A stretch of DNA of 64,000 nucleotides from Clostridia bacterium (GCA_900767465.1 CAAGAW010000019.1:1-64000); one strand, 5' to 3'; counted from the stretch's first letter, positions 50,153-58,947 are shown. Notes: a model not told the origin generated them from the sequence alone. Translations and numbers: made by a program.

Positions 50153-53146
50153 TTAAGCCTGCGTGCCGATATTGAACGTGATTCCGGTTACGTCAGTGGG
50201 CTTTACGATTACCGCGCCGGAACTGTCACATACCACGCAACCGAGTTCGGCTGCGGTTACCGAGCAATTGCCGACGTACGTAACTCTCTCGTAGCTCGTT
50301 CCGAACAGCGAGCCGATCTTCTTGCCTGCGGCGTTTACGACGAGATTTTTGAACGTTACGCCTTTGACACCCTCTCTCGTAAGGAAACCTCTATAAGCCT
50401 GAATCGTTGCCGAATCGTTTCCTCCGACGTAGTTGACGGTAACGTCCTCGACCGTCGCCGAGTTGATTTCCGAAGCGAGAACGGTCTGATACGAAGGAAT
50501 GCTTAACGTAGCGTTTATCGTAAGCTTTCTTATGGCTGCTCCTTTCATTACATAAGTGAACAATCCGTTTGAGAGGTTCGTCGTCGTAAGGGTTTTATTC
50601 TTTCCGTCAAACGTGCCGTAAAAATCTATGGAATTTGCTGACCCCGTATAGGTAATATCGTTTCCGAGAACGTAATATCCGTAGAGTTGCGGACGAGTAC
50701 CGCCCAAACCGTTACGGAACAACGTTTTAAGTTGCTCGTCGGTGGTGATTTCGGCGGTGACGAAAAGTACGCCTACGGCAACCGAGGTTCCGTCCGTAAA
50801 CTCGACGGTTACGGTGTTTTTGCCGTGCGCTTTCAGGTTGTTTTTGAACGTATCGGTAATATCGTCAACGGAAAGCGAAGTTCCGATCTGCTCGCCGCCG
50901 GCCTTTATCGCGCCGACCGTGCGACCGTTATCGAGCCCTTTGAGGTCGATAGATCCCGACTTATTCAACGCTAATTCCTGCGATCCGAGAATAAATTTGA
51001 TTTCGGTTTCGCTTACGCTGTCGATTTCCACTCTGCTGCCTTCGACAACCGCGCCGTCTTTGAATTGCGCCGCAAGGCAATTAACTTCGTCCGCAATTAC
51101 GGTGCAGTCCTCGAACGTTACGTTGTTAAGTTTAGTTCCGAAAAGCGAACCTATTTTCTTGCCTCCCGCAAGCACTTTAAGGTTTTTGAACGTTGCGTTA
51201 TTTACCTGACGGGTAAGGAATCCTCCTCCGTAGATGTCCGTCGTGTCGGTTCCTCCCGCATATTCCACGGTAAGGTTTTCGATCGCGGCAAGTTTTCCGC
51301 TGCCGTCCGAGAATACGCTGCCGGCAAGAACCTGCTGATATACTGCCCCCGCATTGAACGTAACCTTTATCGTAAGGTCTTTGATGGTTGCCGAACTATA
51401 AACGTCTCCGAACAATCCTTTTACTATGGCGTTCGTCGTTATCGATTTTCCGTTGCCGTCGAAGGTTCCGTGGAAATTTAATTCGGTTTGCTGACCGGTA
51501 TAAGTAATATTATCTTCGAGTAAATAATATCCGTAACGTTTCGGTTGCCCGCTTTCCTGACAATTTTTATCATTAAGTACCGCTTTGAGGTCGGCGTCGC
51601 TCGCGATTTTTTTCGTTACGAGGATTACCGGAACGGAAATTTCATGATCCGCGCCGTCCGCGTCGGTTACGACTACTTTTACGGTTTTTGCGCCGTGCTT
51701 GGTCGGGTCGGCTTTTACGTCGGCAAAATCGATTTCTTCGACGTTCGTTCCGAGGTCGAGAGCCTCGCTGCCGACGAGCGTTATCGACTTGACCGAGGCG
51801 TATGCGCCTACGCCGGTAAGGTCGATCGAAACCGTTTCGGCAGTCATATCGAGTTGCTGATTAAGGTTATTCGTCGTCTTTTTGAACGCGTGCACTTTGT
51901 CGGGATCAACCTCGCCGCATTCGCATTTTTTGTAATCGTATTCGGGATCCGAAGTATCGTAGCCCGCGCCCCAGGTGTGGTTAGCCGGATCGACTTCGCC
52001 GTACACTGCGCCGCAATGCTCGCAGACGGCTTTGGTCGTACAAGTAGCCGTACCGCCCGAGCAAGCCTCCGCGGCGTCCGCTACGGTACCGCAGCACTCG
52101 TGCTTTTTCGTATGAGTTCCGTCGCCGTTAGACTCGTAGGTGAACGTCGTTTTCGTATGGTTGGTAAGGTCGACTTCGCCGTGCGCGTTTTTGCAAACGT
52201 CGCAGGTCGCTTTGTCTACGCAGGTAGCCGTACCGCCCGAGCAAGCTGCCTCGTTGTTTTTGGCGGTGCAGTCCTCGCGGGTGCAGGCGTGCCAGTGATT
52301 AGTTCCGTCGCTCGTCCATTCGGTCGCCCAGACGTGAGCAAGCGGATCTCCGTACTTGCCGCCGCAATGCTCGCAAGTCGCTTTCTCGCCGCAAACGGTG
52401 GCGGCACCGCCCGAGCATGCCTCCGCGGCAACCGCTACGGCACCGCAGCACTCGTGCTTTTTCGTATGAGTTCCGTCGCCGTCAGACTCGTAGGTGAACG
52501 TCGTTTTCGTGTGGTTGGTAAGATCGGCTTCGCCGTGCTTGCCGCCGCAATGCTCGCAGGTCGCTTTTTCCACGCAAGTAGCCGTACCGCCCGTACACTC
52601 TTCCGCGGCAACCGCTACGGTACCGCAACACTCGTGCTTTTTCGTATGAGTTCCGTCGCCGTTAGACTCGTAAGTGAACGTCGTATTCGTGTGGTTGGTA
52701 AGATCGACTTCGCCGTGCTTGCCGCCGCAATACTCGCAGGTCGCTTTTTCCACACAGGTGGCCGTACCGCCCGAGCATGCCTCCGCGGCAACCGCTACGG
52801 CACCGCAACACTCGTGCTTTTTCGTATGAGTTCCGTCGCCGTTGGACTCGTAAGTGAACGCCGTTTTCGTATGGTTAGCCGCGTCGAGTTCGCCGTACGC
52901 GTTTTTGCAAACGTCGCAGGTCGCTTTGTCTACGCAGGTGGCCGTGCCGCCCGAACAAGCCGCCTCGTCGCTTTTCGCGTCGCAGCCCTCGCCCGTGCAG
53001 GCGTGCCAATGATTAGTACCGTCGCTCGTCCACTCGGTCGCCCAGGTATGAGTGTGTTCGGGCTTTCCGCCGCAGCCGACCGCAAACGTCATCGACGCCG
53101 CTATAAACGCCGCAACGCTAAGTAAAACCAAAAACTTCTTCTTCAT
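50153..53146 (-). CDS. Lipoprotein with Cys/His-rich tandem modules and duplicated beta-helix-like region
   Basis: 997 residues. Lipobox FAVGCGG. Residues 30-430 hold six full and one partial module of about 60 residues, each with CSGGTATCxxKATCxxCGxxxG and often GTHTKKHECCG or THTWATEWTSDGTNHWHAC, giving many Cys/His pairs. Similar Cys-rich units occur in surface proteins of gut Clostridia; metal binding or disulfide formation is plausible but unproven. Residues 450-997 contain two related units, each with LYGYY-L--DITYTG...GTFDG..K.-T, then ..FKNL.V.AGGKKIGSLFGT, suggesting an internal duplication of a GLUG/beta-helix segment. GGAGGAG precedes the ATG. Confidence 0.82.
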   Translation of the reverse strand: MKKKFLVLLSVAAFIAASMTFAVGCGGKPEHTHTWATEWTSDGTNHWHACTGEGCDAKSDEAACSGGTATCVDKATCDVCKNAYGELDAANHTKTAFTYESNGDGTHTKKHECCGAVAVAAEACSGGTATCVEKATCEYCGGKHGEVDLTNHTNTTFTYESNGDGTHTKKHECCGTVAVAAEECTGGTATCVEKATCEHCGGKHGEADLTNHTKTTFTYESDGDGTHTKKHECCGAVAVAAEACSGGAATVCGEKATCEHCGGKYGDPLAHVWATEWTSDGTNHWHACTREDCTAKNNEAACSGGTATCVDKATCDVCKNAHGEVDLTNHTKTTFTYESNGDGTHTKKHECCGTVADAAEACSGGTATCTTKAVCEHCGAVYGEVDPANHTWGAGYDTSDPEYDYKKCECGEVDPDKVHAFKKTTNNLNQQLDMTAETVSIDLTGVGAYASVKSITLVGSEALDLGTNVEEIDFADVKADPTKHGAKTVKVVVTDADGADHEISVPVILVTKKIASDADLKAVLNDKNCQESGQPKRYGYYLLEDNITYTGQQTELNFHGTFDGNGKSITTNAIVKGLFGDVYSSATIKDLTIKVTFNAGAVYQQVLAGSVFSDGSGKLAAIENLTVEYAGGTDTTDIYGGGFLTRQVNNATFKNLKVLAGGKKIGSLFGTKLNNVTFEDCTVIADEVNCLAAQFKDGAVVEGSRVEIDSVSETEIKFILGSQELALNKSGSIDLKGLDNGRTVGAIKAGGEQIGTSLSVDDITDTFKNNLKAHGKNTVTVEFTDGTSVAVGVLFVTAEITTDEQLKTLFRNGLGGTRPQLYGYYVLGNDITYTGSANSIDFYGTFDGKNKTLTTTNLSNGLFTYVMKGAAIRKLTINATLSIPSYQTVLASEINSATVEDVTVNYVGGNDSATIQAYRGFLTREGVKGVTFKNLVVNAAGKKIGSLFGTSYERVTYVGNCSVTAAELGCVVCDSSGAVIVKPTDVTGITFNIGTQA
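52050..53050 (-). repeat. Near-identical coding tandem repeats
   Basis: The Cys-rich modules are repeated at DNA level with a period of about 180 bp; for example CAGCACTCGTGCTTTTTCGT recurs near 52090, 52445, 52627 and 52807. Length variation by recombination is likely. Confidence 0.8.
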
Positions 53147-53241
53147 TTTCTCCTCCGAACTAAATTGTTTATTGACGCGTTCCGCTTCTTCCGGAACGCC
53201 TTTTACACCTTCAAAACCGCCGTTTTGACGATTCCGAATTC

Positions 53242-53270
53242 ATTATACCAAAAAATATTGAGCATTTCAA
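53242..53270 (-). promoter_or_regulatory. Promoter of the Cys-rich lipoprotein gene
   Basis: TTGAAA (53265-53270), 17-bp spacer, TATAAT (53242-53247) on the minus strand. The remaining gene-free part, 53271-53709, shows a repeat-like GC stretch near 53590-53650 and nothing else I can assign. Confidence 0.8.
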
Positions 53271-53709
53271 TTGCCGATTTTGCAAACAAGATTGCATTTT
53301 TTGCACACAATTATGCCCGGATCCCCGCCAAACCCGCGATTTGCCCGTTTTTTACCGAAATTACGACCTCGGACGGTGTTTTTGTCGTTCATTTTACGCG
53401 AACAGCCGCCTTTCTTTGATCTTCATTTCGTCGAATTTTACCTTACCGCCTCGAAACCGACACTTCCGCATTGATAAATTTCACGACTGCGTCGTTTTTG
53501 TCGCCGTTTTTCCCTCAAAAAATGCAATGACGGAATCCTTTTAAGACTTATCCTCGGGGAGGCTTTAATAAAGTAAATACGACTATTCCCGCCTGCCGGC
53601 GGCTATCCGCCGCGCGGCGGGCGAGGAACGCTCCCTCAACACGAACGCTTTTGTCACGCGAGCGTATCTGCAAAATACCGATCGTATAAGCATATCGCTT
53701 GTACATAAT

Positions 53710-53740
53710 AAAAAATCCCCTCGCGGTTAAGCGAGAGGAT
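53710..53740 (-). terminator. Terminator of the collagen-like gene
   Basis: Minus strand TCCTCTCGC / GCGAGGGGA with a six-base loop and a T6 tail. Confidence 0.85.
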
Positions 53741-53766
53741 TCGGGGTTATTAGGTTATCGAAGCGA

Positions 53767-55818
53767 TTACGCTTTTGTCACGACGAAACTTCCGTCGGCG
53801 GCTTTGGTTGCTTTGTAGCCGGCTTTAAGGAACGACGCCACTTTGCCGGAATCGTCACCGTTGGCGGGGCTGTTCCCTTTGAACGTTCCGCCCGATACGA
53901 ATATGAGTTGATTGCTTTCGTTTGCCTGATTGAGAGTAAGCGCCTTCAACGACTTGTTGTACGTATACGCTTCCGTGGTGTTGTTGGTATAAACGCCGCT
54001 TTCGACGTAAATTTTACTGTCGGTGAACGCATAAGCGCATGCGCCGGTGATACTGTCGATCGTAACGTTGAGGTTTTTGAGCGTTACCTGCGCGCCGCCT
54101 CTTGCGATAATCGGATCACATTCGTTTGCGACGACGGATTCGACGGTTTGCTTGATTGCGGTACCGTCGACAGAACCGTTTTCGATGATCACGGTTGCGC
54201 CGATTACGTTAAACGCCTGTCCCGTCGTGTTGCCTTCGAGCATCGTAACCTTGTGTCCGCCGAGATTTAACGTGAGGTTCTTTTCGACGTCGATACGCTG
54301 CGCGATCGAAATATCTTTGCTTAACATGATATAGGAACTTCCGTTAAGCGCGGCTTTAAGCGATTCTTCGGAATCAACCGAGGCCCACTGTAAGGTATAT
54401 ACGTCGTGATGTTCCGCCGTCACGGTGGGGGTGCCGCCGGGGTAAGCGGAAATCAGGTCGAGCACGATTTCTTTGCCGGTGGGAACATTGACTTTCTTGT
54501 CGCCGACCCAGCCTGCGGTAATGCCGCCTTCGGTGGACGTAATGTTGAACGTAACGCCCTCTTTAACGGTGGTTTTACCCGAGCGAGCCATAATACCGAT
54601 ACCGTTGACGATATTGAACGTTCCGCCGTTGACGATTACTTCGTCGTCGTTGGCTACGTAAATGCCGCCTGCGATATAGCCCGCGGTAGTAATGTTGCCG
54701 TTGAAAGTACCGCCGTTGACGACGATCTTGTTCTTGCCCTTGCCTTCGGATCCGTTGGTCATTAACACGAAGTTATCGTTCGAGGTGTAAGTGCCGCCGT
54801 TGATAACGAGGTTACCTGCGGGAGACACGATAGCGCAGCACTCGGTCGAGGTAACGTCAAGTCCGTCCGCTACGAGCATTGCTCCGTCAAACACACTCAA
54901 CGCCTCCGCGCCGGACACGATTTTACCGTTCTTAACGACCGCGTTAATTCCGTTTCCGTACGCCCGTATCACTTTGCCGTCACCGGTGATCGTGTGACCG
55001 CCGAGGTCGAGAACCACGTCCGCGGTAATCTCGATCGTTTCTTTGGCGGTCATCTCGACGTCGTTCATAAGAACTATGTACGTATTATCGATTTTTGCGA
55101 CGATGTTGAGTTCTTCGAGCGTGCGTACCATAAATCCGATACGACCGATCGCGCCGTCTTCGCCTTTATCACCTTTATCTCCCTTATCTCCTTTATCTCC
55201 TTGTGCGCCGGTTGCTCCGGTATCACCCTTGTCACCCTTAGGTCCTTGCGCGCCGGTGTCGCCTTTGGGTCCTTGTTCGCCGGTTGCTCCGGTGTCGCCT
55301 TTAGGTCCTTGTTCGCCGGTGTCACCCTTGGGTCCTTGTGCACCGGTATCACCCTTGGGTCCTTGTTCGCCCTGTGCGCCGGTTGCTCCGGTGTCACCCT
55401 TAGGTCCTTGTTCGCCGGTATCACCCTTGGGTCCTTGTTCGCCCTGCGCGCCGGTTGCGCCGGTGTCGCCTTTGGGTCCTTGTGCGCCGGTGTCGCCTTT
55501 GGGTCCTTTCTCACCCTGTGCGCCGGTTGCTCCGGTGTCACCCTTGGGTCCCTGCGCGCCGGTTGCTCCGGTGTCGCCCTTGGGTCCCTGCGCGCCGGTA
55601 TCACCCTTGTCGCCCTTGTCGCCCTTGGGGCCTTTGACGGTTTCGAGCCATTCCTCGTAAGAGAGGACCGTGTCTCCACTCGCCTCGGCGTATGCGACGT
55701 AAGCCTCGTACACCTTACGCTGTTCGGTTTTGGGCGTGTTGTTACCGCAAGCGGCAAACGGAACGCACATTGTCACGGCGAGTCCGATCGCAGCCAAACC
55801 TTTCATAAACTTCTTCAT
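53767..55818 (-). CDS. Collagen-like surface lipoprotein
   Basis: 683 residues from the ATG at 55818, which follows GGAGGAAGTAG. Lipobox PFAACGN. A short N-terminal domain, EAYVAYAEASGDTVLSYEEW, is typical of bacterial collagen-like proteins. About 54 uninterrupted Gly-X-Y triplets follow (residues 63-224), mostly GPKGDTGAQ and GATGEQ types that form triple helices through charged pairs. The C-terminal 450 residues look like a right-handed beta-helix with repeated VVNGGTF and IVNGG rungs, as in pectate-lyase-like adhesins. It is probably a rod-like adhesin displayed at the surface. Its only visible strong promoter is the invertible one at 56039-56067, which in this orientation points away. 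Confidence 0.88.
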   Translation of the reverse strand: MKKFMKGLAAIGLAVTMCVPFAACGNNTPKTEQRKVYEAYVAYAEASGDTVLSYEEWLETVKGPKGDKGDKGDTGAQGPKGDTGATGAQGPKGDTGATGAQGEKGPKGDTGAQGPKGDTGATGAQGEQGPKGDTGEQGPKGDTGATGAQGEQGPKGDTGAQGPKGDTGEQGPKGDTGATGEQGPKGDTGAQGPKGDKGDTGATGAQGDKGDKGDKGDKGEDGAIGRIGFMVRTLEELNIVAKIDNTYIVLMNDVEMTAKETIEITADVVLDLGGHTITGDGKVIRAYGNGINAVVKNGKIVSGAEALSVFDGAMLVADGLDVTSTECCAIVSPAGNLVINGGTYTSNDNFVLMTNGSEGKGKNKIVVNGGTFNGNITTAGYIAGGIYVANDDEVIVNGGTFNIVNGIGIMARSGKTTVKEGVTFNITSTEGGITAGWVGDKKVNVPTGKEIVLDLISAYPGGTPTVTAEHHDVYTLQWASVDSEESLKAALNGSSYIMLSKDISIAQRIDVEKNLTLNLGGHKVTMLEGNTTGQAFNVIGATVIIENGSVDGTAIKQTVESVVANECDPIIARGGAQVTLKNLNVTIDSITGACAYAFTDSKIYVESGVYTNNTTEAYTYNKSLKALTLNQANESNQLIFVSGGTFKGNSPANGDDSGKVASFLKAGYKATKAADGSFVVTKA
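55147..55632 (-). repeat. Gly-X-Y coding repeat
   Basis: About 54 collagen triplets encoded by repeated 9- and 18-bp blocks. The opposite strand is open only because of this repeat. Confidence 0.9.
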
Positions 55819-55932
55819 TCTACTTCCTCCAAAAAAGTATTTTGATCGGGCAAACGGAATTTCCGCTTCCCGCAATCAATCGTTTTTTTGCCCGGGCGAC
55901 GAAACCGATCGCCGTCACCCCGGTTTGCACAT

Positions 55933-55959
55933 GTTCATCGAATACTCTATTCGATGAAC
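55933..55959 (+). repeat. Inverted recombination site, left (IRL)
   Basis: A perfect 27-bp palindrome apart from its centre: arms GTTCATCGAA and TTCGATGAAC around TACTCTA. It matches the reverse complement of the right site at 25 of 27 positions. The size, two 10-bp arms around a 7-bp centre, is that of a tyrosine-recombinase core site. Confidence 0.85.
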
Positions 55960-56080
55960 AAATCATAAAAATGTTCGATAAAAATACAATTAAAAGCATA
56001 TAGATATGTGTATTCGGGCTTGAAAACTATAAAAAGGGTTGACATTATTTTCCTTTAGTGTTATAATATGTGGGCAATGT
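55960..56080. other. Putative invertible promoter segment
   Basis: A 121-bp AT-rich segment between two inverted 27-bp sites. It carries a perfect sigma-A promoter pointing rightwards. Inversion would aim it at the collagen-like gene, with transcription starting close to the left site and a leader of roughly 140 nt. The recombinase gene lies next to it at 56138-57064. Confidence 0.82.
56039..56067 (+). promoter_or_regulatory. Invertible consensus promoter
   Basis: TTGACA (56039-56044), 17-bp spacer, TATAAT (56062-56067): a perfect consensus on the plus strand. As oriented here it only reads through the right site into the terminator at 56113-56139, giving a transcript of about 65 nt. Confidence 0.92.
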
Positions 56081-56107
56081 GTTCATCGAATAGAGTATTC
56101 GGCGAAC
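56081..56107 (-). repeat. Inverted recombination site, right (IRR)
   Basis: Arms GTTCATCGAA and TTCGGCGAAC around TAGAGTA. The 7-bp centre is the exact reverse complement of that in the left site, so recombination between them inverts, rather than deletes, the segment. Confidence 0.85.
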
Positions 56108-56112
56108 TTACG

Positions 56113-56139
56113 ACGGCAGAATTTTTCTGCCGTTTTTTT
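56113..56139 (+). terminator. Terminator facing the invertible promoter
   Basis: ACGGCAGAA / TTCTGCCGT perfect nine-base stem, TTT loop and T7 tail. It only works in the plus direction and so stops transcription from the promoter in the present orientation before it runs antisense into the recombinase gene. Confidence 0.88.
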
Positions 56140-57064
56140 ATTCGGATGACGAAAAAAGTTTCCCGAGCCGATTCATCATAGCGGTTTTATGTTCGATGAG
56201 AGAGTGGGCGTAGCGGTTAAGCGTAACGGTCGGATTTCTGTGCCCGAGTATTTCGGACAGCGTTCGCACGTCCATTCCGCATTCGAGCGCGCGGGTCGCA
56301 AACGTGTGGCGCAACGAGTGAAAGCCGCGATGACGGATATTCAGTTTTTTAAGCATCAGTTCGAAACTCCGCTGGTACGAGCGCACCGAAACGACGTTGC
56401 CGTTTGCCGACACCACGAAGTCCGAATCGCCGCTTTTCTTTATATTCTTCAGATTCTTTATCAGTTGTCTGGGAATCGGTATTTCGCGGCGGGAAGTCGC
56501 GGTTTTGGGATCGTCGAATACGATTCCGCCGATTGCGTCGTGACACGACCTATTGACCGTAATCAATCCTTTTTCCAGATCGACGTCCTGCCATCGGAGC
56601 GCGATGAGTTCGCCCACGCGCAATCCCGTATAAAGACACAGCACGACCCCGAACATCTTTTGCTTTTTACCCGTCGTCACAGCCGATTCTATTTTCTTTT
56701 GTTCGGCGAGCGTGAAACAATCGATTACCCGTTCGTTGCGTTTCGGGCGTTTTATGCCGTTTGCCGTATATTCTCCGGTTATACCGATAAGGCGCGCCGT
56801 CCGCAACGAATTGCGGATAACGGATATTATCACGTTTACGGTGTTTGCGGACAATCCCCCGCCCGTCTTTTCGTTGCCGCTGCATAGCAGTTCCGTCACG
56901 AACGACTGTAAAACGATGGGAGTAAGAGCGTCTACGTCTTTATCGCCGATTTTTGCCGCAACGTGCGTGCGTACAAGTTGCTCGTAACGGATAAAAGTCC
57001 GTTCTTTCGCGCTCGGTTTTACGTAATTGTCAAGCCATACGTTCAGCCACTCCGAATATTCCAT
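56138..57064 (-). CDS. Tyrosine recombinase, putative promoter invertase
   Basis: 308 residues. An N-terminal SAM-like core-binding domain (residues 1-105) is followed by the catalytic domain with the Arg in YTGLRVGEL, the Lys in DPKTATSRREIP, HSLRHTFATR (His-x-x-Arg), LGHRNPTVTLNRYAH (His and the Tyr nucleophile). It is of XerC/D-like size, with no phage arm-binding domain. AGGAGAATG precedes the ATG. Its 3' end is 30 bases from the right inverted site, and no other phage or mobile genes are nearby, which fits a dedicated invertase rather than a prophage integrase. Confidence 0.93.
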   Translation of the reverse strand: MEYSEWLNVWLDNYVKPSAKERTFIRYEQLVRTHVAAKIGDKDVDALTPIVLQSFVTELLCSGNEKTGGGLSANTVNVIISVIRNSLRTARLIGITGEYTANGIKRPKRNERVIDCFTLAEQKKIESAVTTGKKQKMFGVVLCLYTGLRVGELIALRWQDVDLEKGLITVNRSCHDAIGGIVFDDPKTATSRREIPIPRQLIKNLKNIKKSGDSDFVVSANGNVVSVRSYQRSFELMLKKLNIRHRGFHSLRHTFATRALECGMDVRTLSEILGHRNPTVTLNRYAHSLIEHKTAMMNRLGKLFSSSE

Positions 57065-57241
57065 TTTTTCATTCTCCTGAGGTTTTAAGATATTCGGTTA
57101 AGTTTATCACATAGGAACTCCGATTGCAAACGTAAAATCGGCGTACGGAGCATATAAAAACCGCGCTCCGACCGTGCCGACACGGTAAAAGCGCGTTATC
57201 GCTATGTTGTATGGCGGATAAAGCCAAAAACGCTCGTCGGC

Positions 57242-57270
57242 TTGACAAGAGTCGTATAAACTAATATAAT
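57242..57270 (+). promoter_or_regulatory. Promoter of the HD-CmpB gene pair
   Basis: Perfect TTGACA (57242-57247), 17-bp spacer, TATAAT (57265-57270). Confidence 0.9.
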
Positions 57271-57293
57271 AATAGCGCGAAGAGGTGATAATA

Positions 57294-57800
57294 ATGAAAA
57301 CCGCAAAAACACTGCTCGAATACGGCGGAGACATTCTTTCTTCGCCGCGGTGGCGGGAGGAAAGGAAATATCCGCATCACGGCACGGTGTCGTGTTATCT
57401 TCATTCGGTGCGCGTTGCCGACTGCGCGGTGAGGATAAGTCGGTGGCTGAAACGATATTTCGGCTTCGATTCCGACGTCCGCACTCTCGTAAGAGCCTCG
57501 CTGCTGCACGACTATTACCTTTACGACTGGCACGTTGCCGACAAAATTCACCCTCACAGACTGCACGGATTCCGGCACCCGCGCGTTTCGCTCGAAAACG
57601 CCGAAACCGAATTTTCGCTCTCTCCGCGCGAAAAAAACTCGATTCTGACGCATATGTTCCCGCTTACGCCTAGCTTTCCGAACTGCCGCGAAGCATGGAT
57701 TATCTGTATCGCCGACAAAATCTGCTCGACCGAAGAAGTCTTTTGCGTTCGGTCAAAAAAGAAAATCCCCTTGGAGGACGAAATAAATGAACTTGGTTGA
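57294..57800 (+). CDS. HD-domain phosphohydrolase-like protein
   Basis: 168 residues from the ATG at 57294; AGAGGTG lies upstream, and the GTG within it is a less likely start. HD-domain ligands can be seen in HGTVSCYLHSVRVADCAVRI and in the His-Asp pair RASLLHDYYLYDWH, with further His in HRLHGFRHPRVSLENA and ILTHMFPL. Substrate unknown. Small HD proteins next to a CmpB-type permease gene are a recurrent Bacillota arrangement. It overlaps the following gene by 14 bases. Confidence 0.87.
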   Translation: MKTAKTLLEYGGDILSSPRWREERKYPHHGTVSCYLHSVRVADCAVRISRWLKRYFGFDSDVRTLVRASLLHDYYLYDWHVADKIHPHRLHGFRHPRVSLENAETEFSLSPREKNSILTHMFPLTPSFPNCREAWIICIADKICSTEEVFCVRSKKKIPLEDEINELG

Positions 57801-58554
57801 AAACTGGTTTTTGTGGTTCCTGTTCTACTCGATCGTCGGGTGGGTGTGGGAAGTGATTATCTGCTCGATCCCGCAAAAGAAATTCATAAACCGCGGATTT
57901 CTGAACGGTCCGTACTGCCCGATTTACGGCTGGGGCGCGTGCCTCGACGTGGCGATTCTCGGCGGTATTCAACAGTGGTGGCTGATCTTTATCCTCAGCG
58001 TTCTGCTTACGGGCGTTCTCGAATACGCGACCTCGTACGTTATGGAAAAACTCTTCCACGCGCGCTGGTGGGATTACTCCAACCGCAAATTCAACATCAA
58101 CGGCAGAGTTTGTTTGCTCGGAATGGTGATTTTCGGCGTGTTTTCGGTGCTTCTGCTTAAACTCCTCCACCCCGCCGTCGCGCACGTTACCTCGCTTATC
58201 CCGCCCGTCGCAAAGCATATTATTTTCGCGGTAGCCGCCGCGGGATTCCTCGCCGACAATGTTATCACCTTCGTCGGAATCGGCGGACTCGCCAAAAAAG
58301 CAAAGGCCCTTGCGGAATCCGTCAAGGCTCGTTACGAGCAGTACGCGGAGGAAAGCCAGCAAAAAGCCGCTTCCGCCGCCGCGCTCCGCGACTTTGCCCG
58401 CCGTAACCTCAACGCGCAGGAACGCCGCGTGCTTCACGCCTTCCCCAAGCTTCGCTCGACCTTTAACAAGGATATGTTCGCACGCCTTCGCGACGCTCTG
58501 TCGAAAAGAAAGAACGCCGCGGACGACCCCGCAGACGCCGAAAACGCGCAATAA
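57787..58554 (+). CDS. CmpB-type putative ABC transporter permease (PF06541-like)
   Basis: 255 residues. The N-terminal two thirds hold about five transmembrane helices with the family text FLFYSIVGWVWEVI, FINRGFLNGPYCPIYGWGA and a Trp-rich HARWWDYSNRKFNINGRVCL motif. The C-terminal 90 residues are charged and helical, probably cytoplasmic. The family name says permease, but transport has not been shown for it. GGAGGACG precedes the start. Confidence 0.88.
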   Translation: MNLVENWFLWFLFYSIVGWVWEVIICSIPQKKFINRGFLNGPYCPIYGWGACLDVAILGGIQQWWLIFILSVLLTGVLEYATSYVMEKLFHARWWDYSNRKFNINGRVCLLGMVIFGVFSVLLLKLLHPAVAHVTSLIPPVAKHIIFAVAAAGFLADNVITFVGIGGLAKKAKALAESVKARYEQYAEESQQKAASAAALRDFARRNLNAQERRVLHAFPKLRSTFNKDMFARLRDALSKRKNAADDPADAENAQ

Positions 58555-58566
58555 AACCGATTCGCT

Positions 58567-58947
58567 ATGGACAGAAACGCTTTTGAACAACACGTCGCGG
58601 ACGAATACGGCGCGGTCGGCGAACGCCCGTGGCTCAGCCACCCCGATTACGTCGTTTTCCGCCACGCGCGTAACGAAAAGTGGTTTGCCGTCGTAATGCG
58701 GATCCCCAAGAAAACCGTCGGGCTGAGCGGCGAAGGCGAAATCAACGTCGTAAACCTTAAAAACGACCCCGAATCGGTCGAGTTTTTCGCCGGCACGAGA
58801 GGAATTTTCCCCGCCTACCACATGAACAAAACCCACTGGTTAACCGTCGCCCTCGACGACAGCGTTGACGACGATCTTGTCAAGGCTCTGACGGAAAGAA
58901 GTTTCGACCTCACCGCACCGAAAATAAAACCGCTTAAATCAAAGTAA
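58567..58947 (+). CDS. MmcQ/YjbR-family protein
   Basis: 126 residues, the normal length. It has the CyaY-like fold pattern: ERPWLSHPDYVVFRHARNEKWFAVVM, then NVVNLKNDPESVEFF, GIFPAYHMNKTHWLTVALD and the C-terminal helix LVKALTERSFDL. A double-wing DNA-binding role has been proposed for the family; the cellular function is unknown. It begins 12 bases after the permease gene and is likely in the same transcript. Confidence 0.88.
   Translation: MDRNAFEQHVADEYGAVGERPWLSHPDYVVFRHARNEKWFAVVMRIPKKTVGLSGEGEINVVNLKNDPESVEFFAGTRGIFPAYHMNKTHWLTVALDDSVDDDLVKALTERSFDLTAPKIKPLKSK

Noticed and set aside
52050..53050. CRISPR array or intergenic repeat
   Set aside because: The periodic sequence is in frame inside a lipoprotein gene and encodes Cys-rich modules.
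54994..55845. Open frames opposite the collagen-like gene
   Set aside because: They translate the reverse of the Gly-X-Y repeat (Gly-Ser-Leu and Cys-Ala-Gly strings) and have no start signals.
55960..55995. Weak leftward promoter (TTGTAT, 16 bp, TATGAT) inside the invertible segment
   Set aside because: Only three of six -35 bases match. It may give some basal expression of the collagen gene, but is not convincing beside the perfect promoter of opposite direction.
56138..57064. Prophage integrase with attachment sites
   Set aside because: No phage genes, no tRNA target and no direct att repeats nearby; the neighbouring sites are inverted and flank a promoter, which fits an invertase better.
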